A DNA stretch of 64,000 nucleotides from the NCBI RefSeq assembly GCF_004124275.1, contig NZ_CP027218.1:2545501-2609500 (forward strand), in the 5' to 3' direction. This document shows, in pieces, positions 27,398 through 38,281 of this stretch (its first letter is position 1; every line of letters starts with the position of its first letter). Under the pieces are notes generated by a model that saw only the letters and a program-made list of their open reading frames with translations, was not told the DNA's origin and did no database searches. A program made the position numbers and the translations under genes. The DNA is from Pseudomonas sp. DTU12.3. GTDB taxonomy: Bacteria; Pseudomonadota; Gammaproteobacteria; Pseudomonadales; Pseudomonadaceae.

Positions 27398-28603
27398 CTA
27401 CAATGACCGTGGAAAACCGTGGCTTCTGGCATTGACGGCCGCAACCAAGGTCAGCACCAGTAGCGCTGCGACAATCCACGGAAACGCCCCCACACCAGGG
27501 TTATCCAGCAATAGACCACCCGCCAGCCCGCCGCCAGCAATCCCGACATTCCACAGAGTCACCAGCATCGATTGCGCCGTATCGGCAGCAGCTCCCGCCG
27601 CTTTCGCCGAAGCGGTCTGCAACAGCGACGGCATAGCCCCGAATGCCAGCCCCCAGACAACCACGGCGACATAGACCACGCCGGCTGAATCGCGCCATAC
27701 GGCCAGGGTCAGCGCCGAGAGCATGAACAGGGCTGTGCTGATCAACACCAGTTCGCGCAGCCAGCGATCAATCAGGCTACCGACGATCCACAGGCTCAGT
27801 ACCGAGGCGAGACCGAACGCCAGTAGCACGCGGTCGATGTCGTCTGCCAATCCCGAGGGCTGCAGAAACGGCGCGATGTAGGTGTAGAGAAGGTTGTGCG
27901 CCACCACGTAGGTCAACGTCACGAACAACACCGGTCGCACCCCGGGAAGGGTAAACACCTGACGCAAGGGCAGGCGTTTTCCTGCACGTTCGCCGGCAAA
28001 GTCCGGCACTTGCCAGCGCACCCAGATCACTAGCAACAGGGTCAGCCCGGTCATGATCGCAAAGCTCAGGCGCCAGCCGACCATGGTGCCTAACAGCGTG
28101 CCTGCCGGTATGCCGAGCGACAGCGCCAGCGGTGCGCCGAGCATGGCGACGGTGATGGCGCGACCTTGCAGATGGGGCGCGACCATGCGGCTGGCGTAAC
28201 CGGCCAGCAGCGCCCAGAGCAGGCCTGCAAACACGCCGGCAATCAACCGCGCGATCAGCGTCAGCCAGTACAGGTCTGACAGCGCGGTAATACTGTTCGC
28301 CAGCGCGAATCCGCCAATGGCGGACAACAGCAGCGGCCGTCGTCGCCAGCCGCGTGTGGCGATGGTCAGGGGAATCGCCGCGAGCAGCGAACCGACGGCA
28401 TAGAGCGTGACCAGTTGGCCGATCAGCGCCTGCGAGACGTTCAGGCCGGCGCTCATTTGGGGCAATAGTCCGGCGGGCATGGCCTCGGTGAGCACCGTGA
28501 TGAACCCGGCGGTGGCCAGCGCCAACAGCGCACCCAGCGGCAGGCGTTCGCGGTTGGCGGCGGCTTGTATCAGGGGCGGGGAGATGAGTTGCGCATCGAT
28601 CAT
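27398..28603 (-). CDS. MFS transporter (DHA1 type)
   Basis: A 401-residue 12-helix major facilitator. The start at 28603 (MIDAQLISPPLIQAAANR) is chosen because the first membrane helix starts about residue 22 (LGALLALATAGFITVLTEAM); a longer in-frame reading would run into the divergent regulator's promoter. The N-terminal half has the cytoplasmic loop TIATRGWRRRPLLLSA. It is similar to NepI/AraJ-like exporters; the substrate is unknown. It is divergent from a LysR gene 121 bases away, which probably controls it. Confidence 0.86.
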   Translation of the reverse strand: MIDAQLISPPLIQAAANRERLPLGALLALATAGFITVLTEAMPAGLLPQMSAGLNVSQALIGQLVTLYAVGSLLAAIPLTIATRGWRRRPLLLSAIGGFALANSITALSDLYWLTLIARLIAGVFAGLLWALLAGYASRMVAPHLQGRAITVAMLGAPLALSLGIPAGTLLGTMVGWRLSFAIMTGLTLLLVIWVRWQVPDFAGERAGKRLPLRQVFTLPGVRPVLFVTLTYVVAHNLLYTYIAPFLQPSGLADDIDRVLLAFGLASVLSLWIVGSLIDRWLRELVLISTALFMLSALTLAVWRDSAGVVYVAVVVWGLAFGAMPSLLQTASAKAAGAAADTAQSMLVTLWNVGIAGGGLAGGLLLDNPGVGAFPWIVAALLVLTLVAAVNARSHGFPRSL

Positions 28604-28724
28604 GATCCAGCGTCCATTTCGAAGGGAGAGACGAAGGCCATAGGGTAGGGCGCTGCGCATTCGGGAAAAACCGGTTATGGTTCCGAACATATCGGACATT
28701 GATGTCGCCAATCCCGGAGTGAAA

Positions 28725-29624
28725 ATGGACAGCCTCGGCAGTATTTCAGTGTTCGTACAGGCCGCCGAAACCCGGAGTTTTACCGAGGCCGGGCGCCTGC
28801 AAGGGGTTTCGTCGTCGGCGATCGGCAAGAGTATTGCGCGTCTGGAGGCGCGGCTCGGTGTGCGGCTGTTTCATCGCAGCACCCGCAGCATCACCCTGAC
28901 CGCAGAGGGTGCGTTGTTTCTGGAGCGCTGCCGGAAGATTCTGGCGGAGGTCGAAGCCGCCGAGTTCGAGTTGTGCAATGCCGCCTCGGCGCCCCATGGC
29001 AAGTTGCGCATCAGCCTGCCGCAGGTGCATGACCTGGTGATGCCGGTCCTGATCGAGTTCATGGCGTTGTACCCGCAGATCGAGCTGGACCTCGATCTCA
29101 CCGATCGCATGGTCGATGTCGTCGACGAGGGCTTCGACGCGGTGATTCGCACGGGCAAGCCGAAAGATTCGCGACTGATGGCGCGACCGTTGGGCGAGTT
29201 TCATCTGGTGCTGGTGGCCAGTGCCGTTTATCTCGATCAGCACGGCGCGCCGCAGATCCCGGCCGATCTGGCTGATCACGCTTGCCTGCGCCACACCTTT
29301 CACGCCACCGGAAAACTCGAAGCGTGGCCCTTGCGGCGCGAGGAAGGGAGCGCCGAGCCGGTTTTGCCGACGCGACTTGTAAGCACTTCCATCGAGGCGG
29401 TGAGCCACGCGGCGTTGGCCGGGATGGGCGTTGCCTGCCTGCCGGATTTCATGGTCGCCGAGGCGGTCCGGCAAGGTCGATTGCGGCGGGTGCTCGATGC
29501 ATATGTGGAGCATGACGGGCAGTTTTGGGTATTGTGGCCATCAAGTCGCCATGCAGCGGCCAAACTGCGAGTGTTCATCGATCATATTTCGCAGCGACTT
29601 TTTCCCGCAAAGGATGGTCGATAG
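28725..29624 (+). CDS. LysR-family regulator divergent from an MFS gene
   Basis: A 299-residue LysR regulator of the DmlR/AaeR-like subgroup. The helix-turn-helix is at residues 14-45 (AETRSFTEAGRLQGVSSSAIGKSIARLEARLG), then HRSTRSITLTAEG, then the effector domain. GGAG lies 6 bases before the ATG at 28725. Its divergence from the MFS gene makes control of that exporter the simplest reading. The inducer is unknown. Confidence 0.87.
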   Translation: MDSLGSISVFVQAAETRSFTEAGRLQGVSSSAIGKSIARLEARLGVRLFHRSTRSITLTAEGALFLERCRKILAEVEAAEFELCNAASAPHGKLRISLPQVHDLVMPVLIEFMALYPQIELDLDLTDRMVDVVDEGFDAVIRTGKPKDSRLMARPLGEFHLVLVASAVYLDQHGAPQIPADLADHACLRHTFHATGKLEAWPLRREEGSAEPVLPTRLVSTSIEAVSHAALAGMGVACLPDFMVAEAVRQGRLRRVLDAYVEHDGQFWVLWPSSRHAAAKLRVFIDHISQRLFPAKDGR

Positions 29625-29716
29625 AGTTGTAAGCGTTTTAAGACACTAATCCGTACTCCGCAGGGCCGCGATCTGTTGCACAATACGCCCCGGACTGTTT
29701 TCCCTCAGGATGTTTA

Positions 29717-30574
29717 ATGTTGATTTCCACTCCCTTGCGTGTTGTCGGGTTGGCGTTGTTGGTGGCTGCTGTCGCCGGCTGTTCGAAAGACAAGCCGATG
29801 TATGAGCATGAGAACTTCGACGACTCCGGTATGTTTTCGCGCAATTACCCGGTGGCCGATATTGCCAGTTGCGAAGCCGCCCGGCGCGCATTGCTCAGTC
29901 AGGGTTACATTATCACCAGCAGTGACCCGAAACTGGTCAGTGGCCACAAGAGCTTCCAGCAAACCGGCGATACGCACTTGGAGATCAGCTTCAACGTGGT
30001 CTGCGCCGAAGACAGCAGCGGCAAGCATCACGCGACGATGTTCGCCAATGCCCTGCAGGATCGCTACGCGCTGAAGAAGACCAATAACTCGGCCAGCCTG
30101 GGTGTCGGCGTATTGGGTTCGGTGTCGATGCCGATCGGCTCGTCGGACGATTCGATGGTCAAGGTTGCGAGTGAAACGGTGATTTCGCAGAAGTTCTACG
30201 AGCGCTTTTTCACCTTGGTCGAGCAGTTCCTGCCGGCTGATGCGAAGAAGGCTGCGCACATCGAAGAGAAACCCAAGGCCGATCTGGGGATGCCGGAACC
30301 GAAGCCTGCGCCACTGACGCCGACACCCGCAGCCGAGCCGGCCGCGACTCCCGCGACTCCCGCGCCTGCACCTGCTGCAGAATCGGCGCCGGCACCTGCT
30401 GAAGTGGCCCCCGTCAGTTCCGAGCCGGTTGTACCGCCAGCGGAGTCGGCGCCGATCACTCCAGCGCCGAGTGCCGAGCCTGCACCGGCCACGGAAACCA
30501 TCACACCACCGGTCAACCCGGACATCCCGCCGCCCTCCGAGCCGATTCCGGCGATGCCATCCTCAGGCCAGTAA
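29717..30574 (+). CDS. DUF2242 lipoprotein with Pro/Ala-rich tail
   Basis: A 285-residue lipoprotein (lipobox VAAVAGC, Cys at residue 22). The DUF2242 domain covers about residues 25-175 (YEHENFDDSGMFSRNYPV, CEAARRALLSQGY, TNNSASLGVGVLGSVSMPIG). From about 190 a low-complexity tail of Pro, Ala and Glu (PAPAPAAESAPAPAE-like) runs to the end, possibly crossing the peptidoglycan layer. Function unknown. It is followed by a family A REP element. Confidence 0.82.
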   Translation: MLISTPLRVVGLALLVAAVAGCSKDKPMYEHENFDDSGMFSRNYPVADIASCEAARRALLSQGYIITSSDPKLVSGHKSFQQTGDTHLEISFNVVCAEDSSGKHHATMFANALQDRYALKKTNNSASLGVGVLGSVSMPIGSSDDSMVKVASETVISQKFYERFFTLVEQFLPADAKKAAHIEEKPKADLGMPEPKPAPLTPTPAAEPAATPATPAPAPAAESAPAPAEVAPVSSEPVVPPAESAPITPAPSAEPAPATETITPPVNPDIPPPSEPIPAMPSSGQ

Positions 30575-30588
30575 TCCCTCCTGATCCC

Positions 30589-30671
30589 TGTAGGAGCTGC
30601 CGCAGGCTGCGATCTTTTGATCCTGGTTTTTAAATCAAGATCAACAGATCGCAGCCTGCGGCAGCTCCTAC
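30589..30671. repeat. REP hairpin, family A
   Basis: GTAGGAGCTGCCGCAGGCTG and its inverse flank a 25-base spacer, immediately after the DUF2242 gene. Confidence 0.9.
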
Positions 30672-30845
30672 CCAGGAAAATTTCTTTACATTCCCCTGAC
30701 AAAAATCCCGCGATAAATTCCTGACCACCTGCTACGTTTTATTGATGAAGGCCGGGTTTCACTTTTCCTTCATACGGGCAGTTTATGCTCGAGGCACTGG
30801 GCATTTGCTCAGGCCCATTCAAGAGAGCAGCAGGGGGATTACGCA

Positions 30846-30932
30846 ATGGATGACTATCAAGAAGAGCTGCTCGAATTCCAGGCCTTTGAACTGGATCAAC
30901 CGGAACCTGCGGAAGACGCCACCGAGCTGTGA
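30846..30932 (+). CDS. Candidate 28-residue acidic small protein
   Basis: A short reading frame, MDDYQEELLEFQAFELDQPE and eight more residues, with GGGGG about 8 bases before the ATG. The product is very acidic and helical at its N-terminus. It lies in an otherwise gene-free 370-base gap between a REP element and the convergent AraC-type gene. The composition looks protein-like rather than random, but expression is unproven. Confidence 0.45.
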   Translation: MDDYQEELLEFQAFELDQPEPAEDATEL

Positions 30933-30948
30933 GCTTTAGCTTGTAGCC

Positions 30949-31989
30949 CTATGCCGTCTGGCGATGGCTGCGACGAAATTCGCCGGGTGTCTGTCCCGTC
31001 CAGCGCTTGAACGCTCGCTGGAAAGCTTCGGCTGAAGCAAAGCCGAGCAGATAAGCGATCTCACCGAATGCCAGTTCGGTGTCGCGAATGTACGTCATCG
31101 CCAGATCACGGCGAGTGTCGTTGAGGATCGCGCGAAACTGCGTGCCTTCGTCGGCCAGTTTGCGCCGCAGTGTCCAGGTTGGCAGCTTCAGGCGTGCCGC
31201 CACTTCCTCCAGATCCGGTTCGCGACCACCGTTGAGCAACGGCCCGAGCAATTGCGTGATGCGTTCGCGCAGGCTGCGGGTGCGCGTCAGCTGTTCCAGT
31301 TCGCGCTCACACAATTGCAGCAGATGCCGCCAGGTGCTTGGGCAGTGTTCGGGGTTGCGTTGCGCGAGGCTGTTCAGGCTCAGGCGCAGTTGATTACGTT
31401 CGGCGCCGAACAGGATCGGGCAATCCCCCAGCGCCGCGTACGCTTCGCGGTAATCCGGCTCGGCGAATTCGATTTCGATGCGTTCAGCGCGCAGCGTTTC
31501 GCGACTGACGCTGGACAGCTGCTGCAACCAGCCGGCAATGATCGAATCCACCACAAAGCGGTTGTAGGCGTTGTACGGGCTGATCGAATAGAAACGCAGC
31601 CATGCGCCGTTGGCATCTTCGTGAAAGCTCGACTGCCCGCGATAGTTGGAGCCGTACAGTGGTTCGAAACGGATCAGGCAACGGGCGGCTTCACGCACGG
31701 TCGGCGCTTGCGCGGCGGTGACCCCGGCCAGTCCGGCCTGGCTGAGGCGACTCAGTTGGCCCATTCGCAGGCCCAACGCCGGGTCTTCGGTCAGCTGGAT
31801 CGCCGCGTGCCCCAGGCGCATGTAACGCGGAATCGACAATCGTGCCCCGGCCTCGGCCAGACGGGCGGCATCGAGGCCGTATTGCTCAAGCAGCGGCTGC
31901 GGATCGGCAGCATGGCTGCGCACCGCGTCGGCGAGGCTGTGAACGAAACCCACCGACAAATCGCCAAGGCGCATCGGCAGCGGTTTCAT
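30949..31989 (-). CDS. AraC-family regulator with arabinose-binding-like domain
   Basis: A 346-residue regulator. The N-terminal domain is of the long, OruR/ArgR-unlike AraC type (Arabinose_bd; VGFVHSLADAVRSHAADPQP, then LGLRMGQLSRLSQAGLAG). The C-terminal double helix-turn-helix is at about 255-340 (LEEVAARLKLPTWTLRRKLADEGTQF and FGEIAYLLGFASAEAFQRAFKRWTGQTPGEFR). It is encoded 3 bases after, and probably cotranscribed with, the nitrilase-fold gene upstream, so the two may act together. The effector is unknown. Confidence 0.85.
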   Translation of the reverse strand: MKPLPMRLGDLSVGFVHSLADAVRSHAADPQPLLEQYGLDAARLAEAGARLSIPRYMRLGHAAIQLTEDPALGLRMGQLSRLSQAGLAGVTAAQAPTVREAARCLIRFEPLYGSNYRGQSSFHEDANGAWLRFYSISPYNAYNRFVVDSIIAGWLQQLSSVSRETLRAERIEIEFAEPDYREAYAALGDCPILFGAERNQLRLSLNSLAQRNPEHCPSTWRHLLQLCERELEQLTRTRSLRERITQLLGPLLNGGREPDLEEVAARLKLPTWTLRRKLADEGTQFRAILNDTRRDLAMTYIRDTELAFGEIAYLLGFASAEAFQRAFKRWTGQTPGEFRRSHRQTA

Positions 31990-31992
31990 GAT

Positions 31993-33123
31993 TTACAACC
32001 AGACATTCAGCAAACGCGCGCCACGCGCTTCGCCGTCGGCAAACTGCTGGCCGTTGCTGCTGAGAAAGCTTTGCCCGGAACTCGACTTGTCCCAGAACTG
32101 CCCGCGCAGGAACACGCTCACGCCAGCGATCGCGCGACTGCTCGGCGGCTGCGCAGTGAGGGTCAGGCGATGCCAGGCCTGGCCTTCACTGACTTCACCG
32201 GGCTTGAGGCTGACCGAGCCCGGCGTGCTTGATCCTTTATAGCCGCCCCACGGTTGATTCCACACGCCATGACCCACCACGAACGCCGGCACCGCCACCA
32301 GTTGCGCACCTTGCTCGTCAAGTTTGCGGTAATTGTCCGGATACCAGCTGTCACTGCCGATGAGGATGCCCAAGCGCCCGGCGGGCGTGTCGACGACGTT
32401 GATCGCGTGTTGATCTTCGCCCTCGATCACATCGCGTTGATCGAAGATCGGGTGCATCTGCCGCTGCGGTTGCCCCAACGGCACGCCATCGCGACCAAAC
32501 ACCACGCTGCTGTTGAACAGTGCGCCGCTGCCGGGTTTGAGCTGGCCATCGCGAATGCTTGGCTCCGGCAAGACGATCGAGCCGGCCACCAGCGTCACGT
32601 GAAATTCCTTGGCCAGGCCACCGAACAGTGCCTGGTAATCCTTGGCCATCGCCTTGGATTTCATACGTAGATGGGCGTCATCGAGACGACTATTGCCCTT
32701 GGCGCTGAGCCAGGCACGGGCGAACAACAGCGGGTTGCTCGCGGCCAGCCAGTTCATCGCTTCGGCGAGGGTCGGCGCCTGATACAGCTCGTCTTTCTCG
32801 CCGCTGATCATCAGCCACGTGCCGACATGCTCCGGCAACACCACTACGGTTTTCTCGTTCAACAAGCCTTGATCCTGAGCCTGTTGCAGATACGCCGCGA
32901 GTTTGCGGTGCAGGCGTTCGGGGCTTTGATAGTCGGTGGGGAACAGTTCGGGCTGGATGCCCAGCAGGTTGCCGCGGTCGGCAGGCGTGCCCTCATCGAC
33001 CGCCAGTTTGATGCGCAGGTCCGACAGGTAATGGCCCGCCGGCCGGTCTGCCGCCCACATGGCGTAGGTGGTCAGGACGGCCACGATGGCCATGGAAAAT
33101 GTCAGGTACAAAAGTTTGCGCAT
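31993..33123 (-). CDS. Membrane-anchored nitrilase-fold protein lacking catalytic Lys and Cys
   Basis: A 376-residue carbon-nitrogen hydrolase-fold protein with an N-terminal membrane anchor (residues 4-24, LLYLTFSMAIVAVLTTYAMWA). The fold aligns well by eye. Glu98 (VVLPEHVG) is kept. The site that reads YRKxH in active enzymes reads QRQMH (Gln222), and the site that reads ICYD reads IGSD (Gly256). Two of the three catalytic residues are therefore lost, so it is probably a pseudoenzyme or binding protein. The start at 33123 is chosen because the anchor begins there; a reading 22 codons longer exists. It ends 3 bases before the AraC-type gene. Confidence 0.78.
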   Translation of the reverse strand: MRKLLYLTFSMAIVAVLTTYAMWAADRPAGHYLSDLRIKLAVDEGTPADRGNLLGIQPELFPTDYQSPERLHRKLAAYLQQAQDQGLLNEKTVVVLPEHVGTWLMISGEKDELYQAPTLAEAMNWLAASNPLLFARAWLSAKGNSRLDDAHLRMKSKAMAKDYQALFGGLAKEFHVTLVAGSIVLPEPSIRDGQLKPGSGALFNSSVVFGRDGVPLGQPQRQMHPIFDQRDVIEGEDQHAINVVDTPAGRLGILIGSDSWYPDNYRKLDEQGAQLVAVPAFVVGHGVWNQPWGGYKGSSTPGSVSLKPGEVSEGQAWHRLTLTAQPPSSRAIAGVSVFLRGQFWDKSSSGQSFLSSNGQQFADGEARGARLLNVWL

Positions 33124-33310
33124 GAAAACCAACAACAACCGGGTACAGGGTGTGGCGACTAGGGTAGGGCCCATGGCGCCGATTGCCAAGAGGCGCTGCG
33201 CATTTGGATCAATAAGTTGTCAGTTACGGTCATTGAGTGACAACGGTGCGACTCTTAGTCTGTGCCACATGACTGACGGGGGACGCAGAGCTCCCGCACT
33301 TTTTCCGTGA

Positions 33311-35371
<2,061 letters not shown>

Positions 35372-35378
35372 ACACCCC

Positions 35379-35462
35379 TGCAGGAGCTGCCGCAGGCTGC
35401 GATCTTTTGATCTGGGTTTTCAAAAACAGGATCAAAAGATCGCAGCCTGCGGCAGCTCCTAC
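35379..35462. repeat. REP hairpin, family A
   Basis: GCAGGAGCTGCCGCAGGCTG and its inverse lie between fadH and the PLP enzyme gene. Confidence 0.9.
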
Positions 35463-35495
35463 TAGTATGTGTTTTTTTCAGATCATGCTCTGCTC

Positions 35496-36401
35496 ATGTT
35501 TGCCCACGCCCCCCTCGAACACCTTCATCTGGACTGGCTCAGCGCTGCCGGCATTGAGGTCGCGATCCTGCGCCTCGACCAGATTGATCCGCTGATCAGC
35601 GGCAATAAATGGTTCAAGCTCTCTGAACACCTCAAAGCCGCCGAGGGTGCCGGTGCTGAAGGCATCATCAGTCTCGGTGGTGCTCACTCCAATCATCTGC
35701 ATGCGTTGGCGGCGGCGGGCAAACGGTTGGGATTCAAGACTGTCGGGCTGTTGCGTGGGCATGCGCAGGAAACGCCGACCGTGCTGGATTTGCAGGCGTT
35801 CGGCATGCAGTTGCATTGGTTGGGTTACGGCGGCTACCGCGCGCGAAACGAGCCGGGGTTCTGGGAACCTTGGCAGGCGCAGTACCCGCAACTGTATGCG
35901 GTGCCGGAGGGCGGGGGTGGATTGGCCGGCGCGCTGGGTTGCGCTGCGCTCAAACAGCAACTCGATGCGCAATTGCCCACGCTCGGCTGGAGCGATTACC
36001 ACGGCTGGTGGCTGGCCTGCGGCACCGGTACGACGCTGGCCGGGTTAGTGCTGGCTGAGGCGGGGGCGCATTCGGTGTTTGGCGCACTGGCGGTGCCGGA
36101 GGATCACGGTGTGGCGCCGCACATCGAGGCGATCCTGCAAGCAGCAGGGGTGGCGAATGCGGGCTACGAGTTGATCGAGGCCAGCCGTGGTGGTTTTGCC
36201 AGGGTTGATCCGGCGTTGCTCGCGTTTATTAAGCAGACCGAACAGGCTAGCGGTGTGCCCTTGGAACCGCTCTATACCGGCAAAGCGCTGATGGCCCTCA
36301 AGGAACAGATAGAAGCAGGCAGATTTGCCAGCGGCACACGACTGATCTTTGTCCACACCGGCGGCCTGCAGGGCAGACGCGGGTTCAGCACCTATCCCTG
36401 A
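35496..36401 (+). CDS. PLP-dependent enzyme, ACC deaminase / D-cysteine desulfhydrase family
   Basis: A 301-residue fold-type II PLP enzyme. The PLP-binding Lys lies in DPLISGNKWFKL (about residues 31-42), the cofactor-phosphate loop is CGTGTTLAG, and the SLGGAHSNHLHA block is typical of the D-cysteine desulfhydrase/1-aminocyclopropane-1-carboxylate deaminase group. Residues that would separate the two activities cannot be judged by eye. The ATG at 35496 is preferred; a GTG nine codons upstream is possible, and neither has a strong ribosome site. It stands alone between two repeat elements. Confidence 0.8.
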   Translation: MFAHAPLEHLHLDWLSAAGIEVAILRLDQIDPLISGNKWFKLSEHLKAAEGAGAEGIISLGGAHSNHLHALAAAGKRLGFKTVGLLRGHAQETPTVLDLQAFGMQLHWLGYGGYRARNEPGFWEPWQAQYPQLYAVPEGGGGLAGALGCAALKQQLDAQLPTLGWSDYHGWWLACGTGTTLAGLVLAEAGAHSVFGALAVPEDHGVAPHIEAILQAAGVANAGYELIEASRGGFARVDPALLAFIKQTEQASGVPLEPLYTGKALMALKEQIEAGRFASGTRLIFVHTGGLQGRRGFSTYP

Positions 36402-36431
36402 CCGCACCCTATTTCTGTCATATGGAGATCC

Positions 36432-36568
36432 ATTGTGGCGAGGGGATTTATCCCCGTTGGGCTGCGAAGCAGCCCCAATTCAGCCCACACTGTTCAGTCT
36501 GACACACCGCGTTTTGAGGTTTTGGGGCAGCTTCGCAGCCCAACGGGGATAAATCCCCTCGCCACAAT
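36432..36568. repeat. Long REP hairpin, family C
   Basis: ATTGTGGCGAGGGGATTTAT and its exact inverse, with arms of about 45 bases that continue through CCCCGTTGGGCTGCGAAGCAG-type sequence around a 40-base loop. It belongs to a different sequence family from the other REPs here. Confidence 0.85.
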
Positions 36569-36642
36569 GGTTTGCAGTGCCACAGATAGATTCCATTGCC
36601 AGCCACAATGATCTGTATTGCCTCAGATAGATCCCGGTGGTT

Positions 36643-37191
36643 TCACCCGCGCTTGGGCATCATCCGCAGCAGCGTGTTATCGCCTACCACGTAATGGTGA
36701 TAGATCCCCGCCAGCGCATGCAGCCCGATCAGCCAGTATCCGATCGTGCCGATCAGCACGTGCCAATGCTCGACCTGCTTGGCGAAATCCTTGTTCTCCG
36801 CAACCAGCAGCGGCAGATCAAAGCCATAGAACATCACCTGATGCCCCTCGGCGCTGGTGATCAGCCAGCCGAGAATCGGCATGCTGATCATGAACAGGTA
36901 CAGCGCCCAGTGCATCAGCCGCGCCAGCACGGTTTGCCATTGCGGCGAAGCGGGGAAGATCTTCGGTGCCGGGCCGAGGCTGCGTGCGAGCAGGCGAAAC
37001 CACACCAGCACGAACACGGTCAGGCCAAGCATGTAATGCACTTCGCGGATCAGCGTGCGGCCGCCGCTGCCTTTGGGGAAGAAGCCGCGCAATTCCATGC
37101 TGGCGTACACCAGCACCAACAACATCAGCATCAGCCAGTGCAGCAGCACCGACACAGTGCTGTAGCGCGATTCTGAACTTGTCCACGGCAT
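36643..37191 (-). CDS. Cytochrome b561
   Basis: A 182-residue, four-helix inner-membrane haem protein of the bacterial cytochrome b561 family. Candidate haem-ligand histidines are in VLLHWLM, REVHYMLGL, LMHWALYL and VEHWHVLIG/GLHALAGIYHHYV. It probably passes electrons between quinol and superoxide or another acceptor. GAGGAA lies 8 bases before the ATG at 37191, which excludes a reading 17 codons longer. It stands alone. Confidence 0.88.
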   Translation of the reverse strand: MPWTSSESRYSTVSVLLHWLMLMLLVLVYASMELRGFFPKGSGGRTLIREVHYMLGLTVFVLVWFRLLARSLGPAPKIFPASPQWQTVLARLMHWALYLFMISMPILGWLITSAEGHQVMFYGFDLPLLVAENKDFAKQVEHWHVLIGTIGYWLIGLHALAGIYHHYVVGDNTLLRMMPKRG

Positions 37192-37506
37192 ACGGTGTTC
37201 CTCTCGGTTCAGGGCTCCATCGCGCCGTTTCTCCGACGGCATACCTTAACTGTAAACGTCCTTTGGCATTTTTGCCTGAACCCGGCAGAAGTTTTTTCAT
37301 GTGCTGCTTTTATGACGCTGTTAGTGTCTGCAAAGCGTGATTTTAGTTGTTCAGGTGTAACCGGTTGTTGTTTATGTTTTGAATCTTTAGAGCGTTTGAT
37401 TGACGTTATTGAAGTGGTTAGTGTTGCGCGCAGTTGTTGCTTTTAAAACAGTTGGATTAACAAGTAATTCCATTAACAGCAGGATTTTTCATAAAAGGAT
37501 TTCAAG
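37192..37506 (+). other. AT-rich intergenic stretch, no gene seen
   Basis: 315 bases, distinctly richer in A+T than the surroundings from about 37250, between the divergent b561 gene and the repeat protein. It holds an AAAGGA ribosome site for the latter and a TTGACG box near 37402, but no convincing -10. Confidence 0.5.
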
Positions 37507-38160
37507 ATGACTTTCAGTATTCTTCTGGATCGTAAACAGAGTAAGAACATTGTAAAAAAAGCGATGGCAAAACCACCGGTATCGCGACCGAAACCTCTGC
37601 CCGGCAAACCGCCAGTGACGCCACCCTCCAAACCCGTGGTCAAGCCGCCCGTGGTTCCGGTCAAGCCGCCAGTCAAGCCTGCCCCGGTCAAACCACCGGT
37701 CAAGCCTCCCGTGAAACCACCGGTCAAACCACCCGTCAAGCCAGTAACGCCGGTCACCAAACCACCGGTCAAGCCAGTGACGCCAGGCACCAAACCGCCG
37801 GTAAGCGTCCGTCCGCCAATGCCGTGGCCTACCTTGAATATCAACATTGATCCCGTGGCACTCATCAATCTGGTGAACGCCCTCGGCAGTATTGGCAAGC
37901 CCGACGGGTCGACCAAGCTGATCGATGGCAGCGTCGTCAATGCTCAGCGAAACCAGGTCACCCGACCGGACGGCATCATTCAGCATGCTGACGGCAGGGT
38001 AGAGCATCCGGACGGACGTATCGTCTGGCCGGATGAGACTGTTGAATATCCAGATGGTCGTATCGTCTGGGCTGACGGCACCGAGCAATTGGCGGACGGT
38101 TCGATTCGTTATGTGGACGGCTTGCTATATGACGCAGAAGGCAATCTTGTTATTGAGTGA
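37507..38160 (+). CDS. PVKPP-repeat / PDG heptad-repeat protein
   Basis: A 217-residue protein in two repetitive halves. Residues 24-103 are nearly all Pro, Val, Lys and Thr in PVKPP and PVTPxTKPP units. A short ordered linker (TLNINIDPVALINLVNALGSI) follows. From about 135 to the end runs a seven-residue repeat, PDGIIQH, ADGRVEH, PDGRIVW, PDETVEY, PDGRIVW, ADGTEQL, ADGSIRY, VDGLLYD. DG-turn repeats of this length usually make stacked beta-hairpins, as in the TCP10/CPAP G-box (analogy only). No signal peptide. AAAGGA precedes the ATG. Function unknown. Confidence 0.75.
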   Translation: MTFSILLDRKQSKNIVKKAMAKPPVSRPKPLPGKPPVTPPSKPVVKPPVVPVKPPVKPAPVKPPVKPPVKPPVKPPVKPVTPVTKPPVKPVTPGTKPPVSVRPPMPWPTLNINIDPVALINLVNALGSIGKPDGSTKLIDGSVVNAQRNQVTRPDGIIQHADGRVEHPDGRIVWPDETVEYPDGRIVWADGTEQLADGSIRYVDGLLYDAEGNLVIE

Positions 38161-38236
38161 CTGTTGTTGATTTAATGCTGTGTGTTATTCGGATTTAACG
38201 GTGTGGATTCCGATTGAATATTTAAGTCGATAAATA

Positions 38237-38275
38237 AAAAACCGCCAACTGTTGATCAGTTGGCGGTTTTTTTAA
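38237..38275. terminator. Bidirectional terminator
   Basis: AAAACCGCCAACT pairs with AGTTGGCGGTTTT, with T- and A-runs, between the repeat protein and the convergent phnX. Confidence 0.9.
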
Positions 38276-38281
38276 TCTGAC

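Noticed and set aside
25486..27444. A 652-codon open frame antisense to ppiD
   Set aside because: Overlaps a well-supported gene and its terminator; no protein-like motif.
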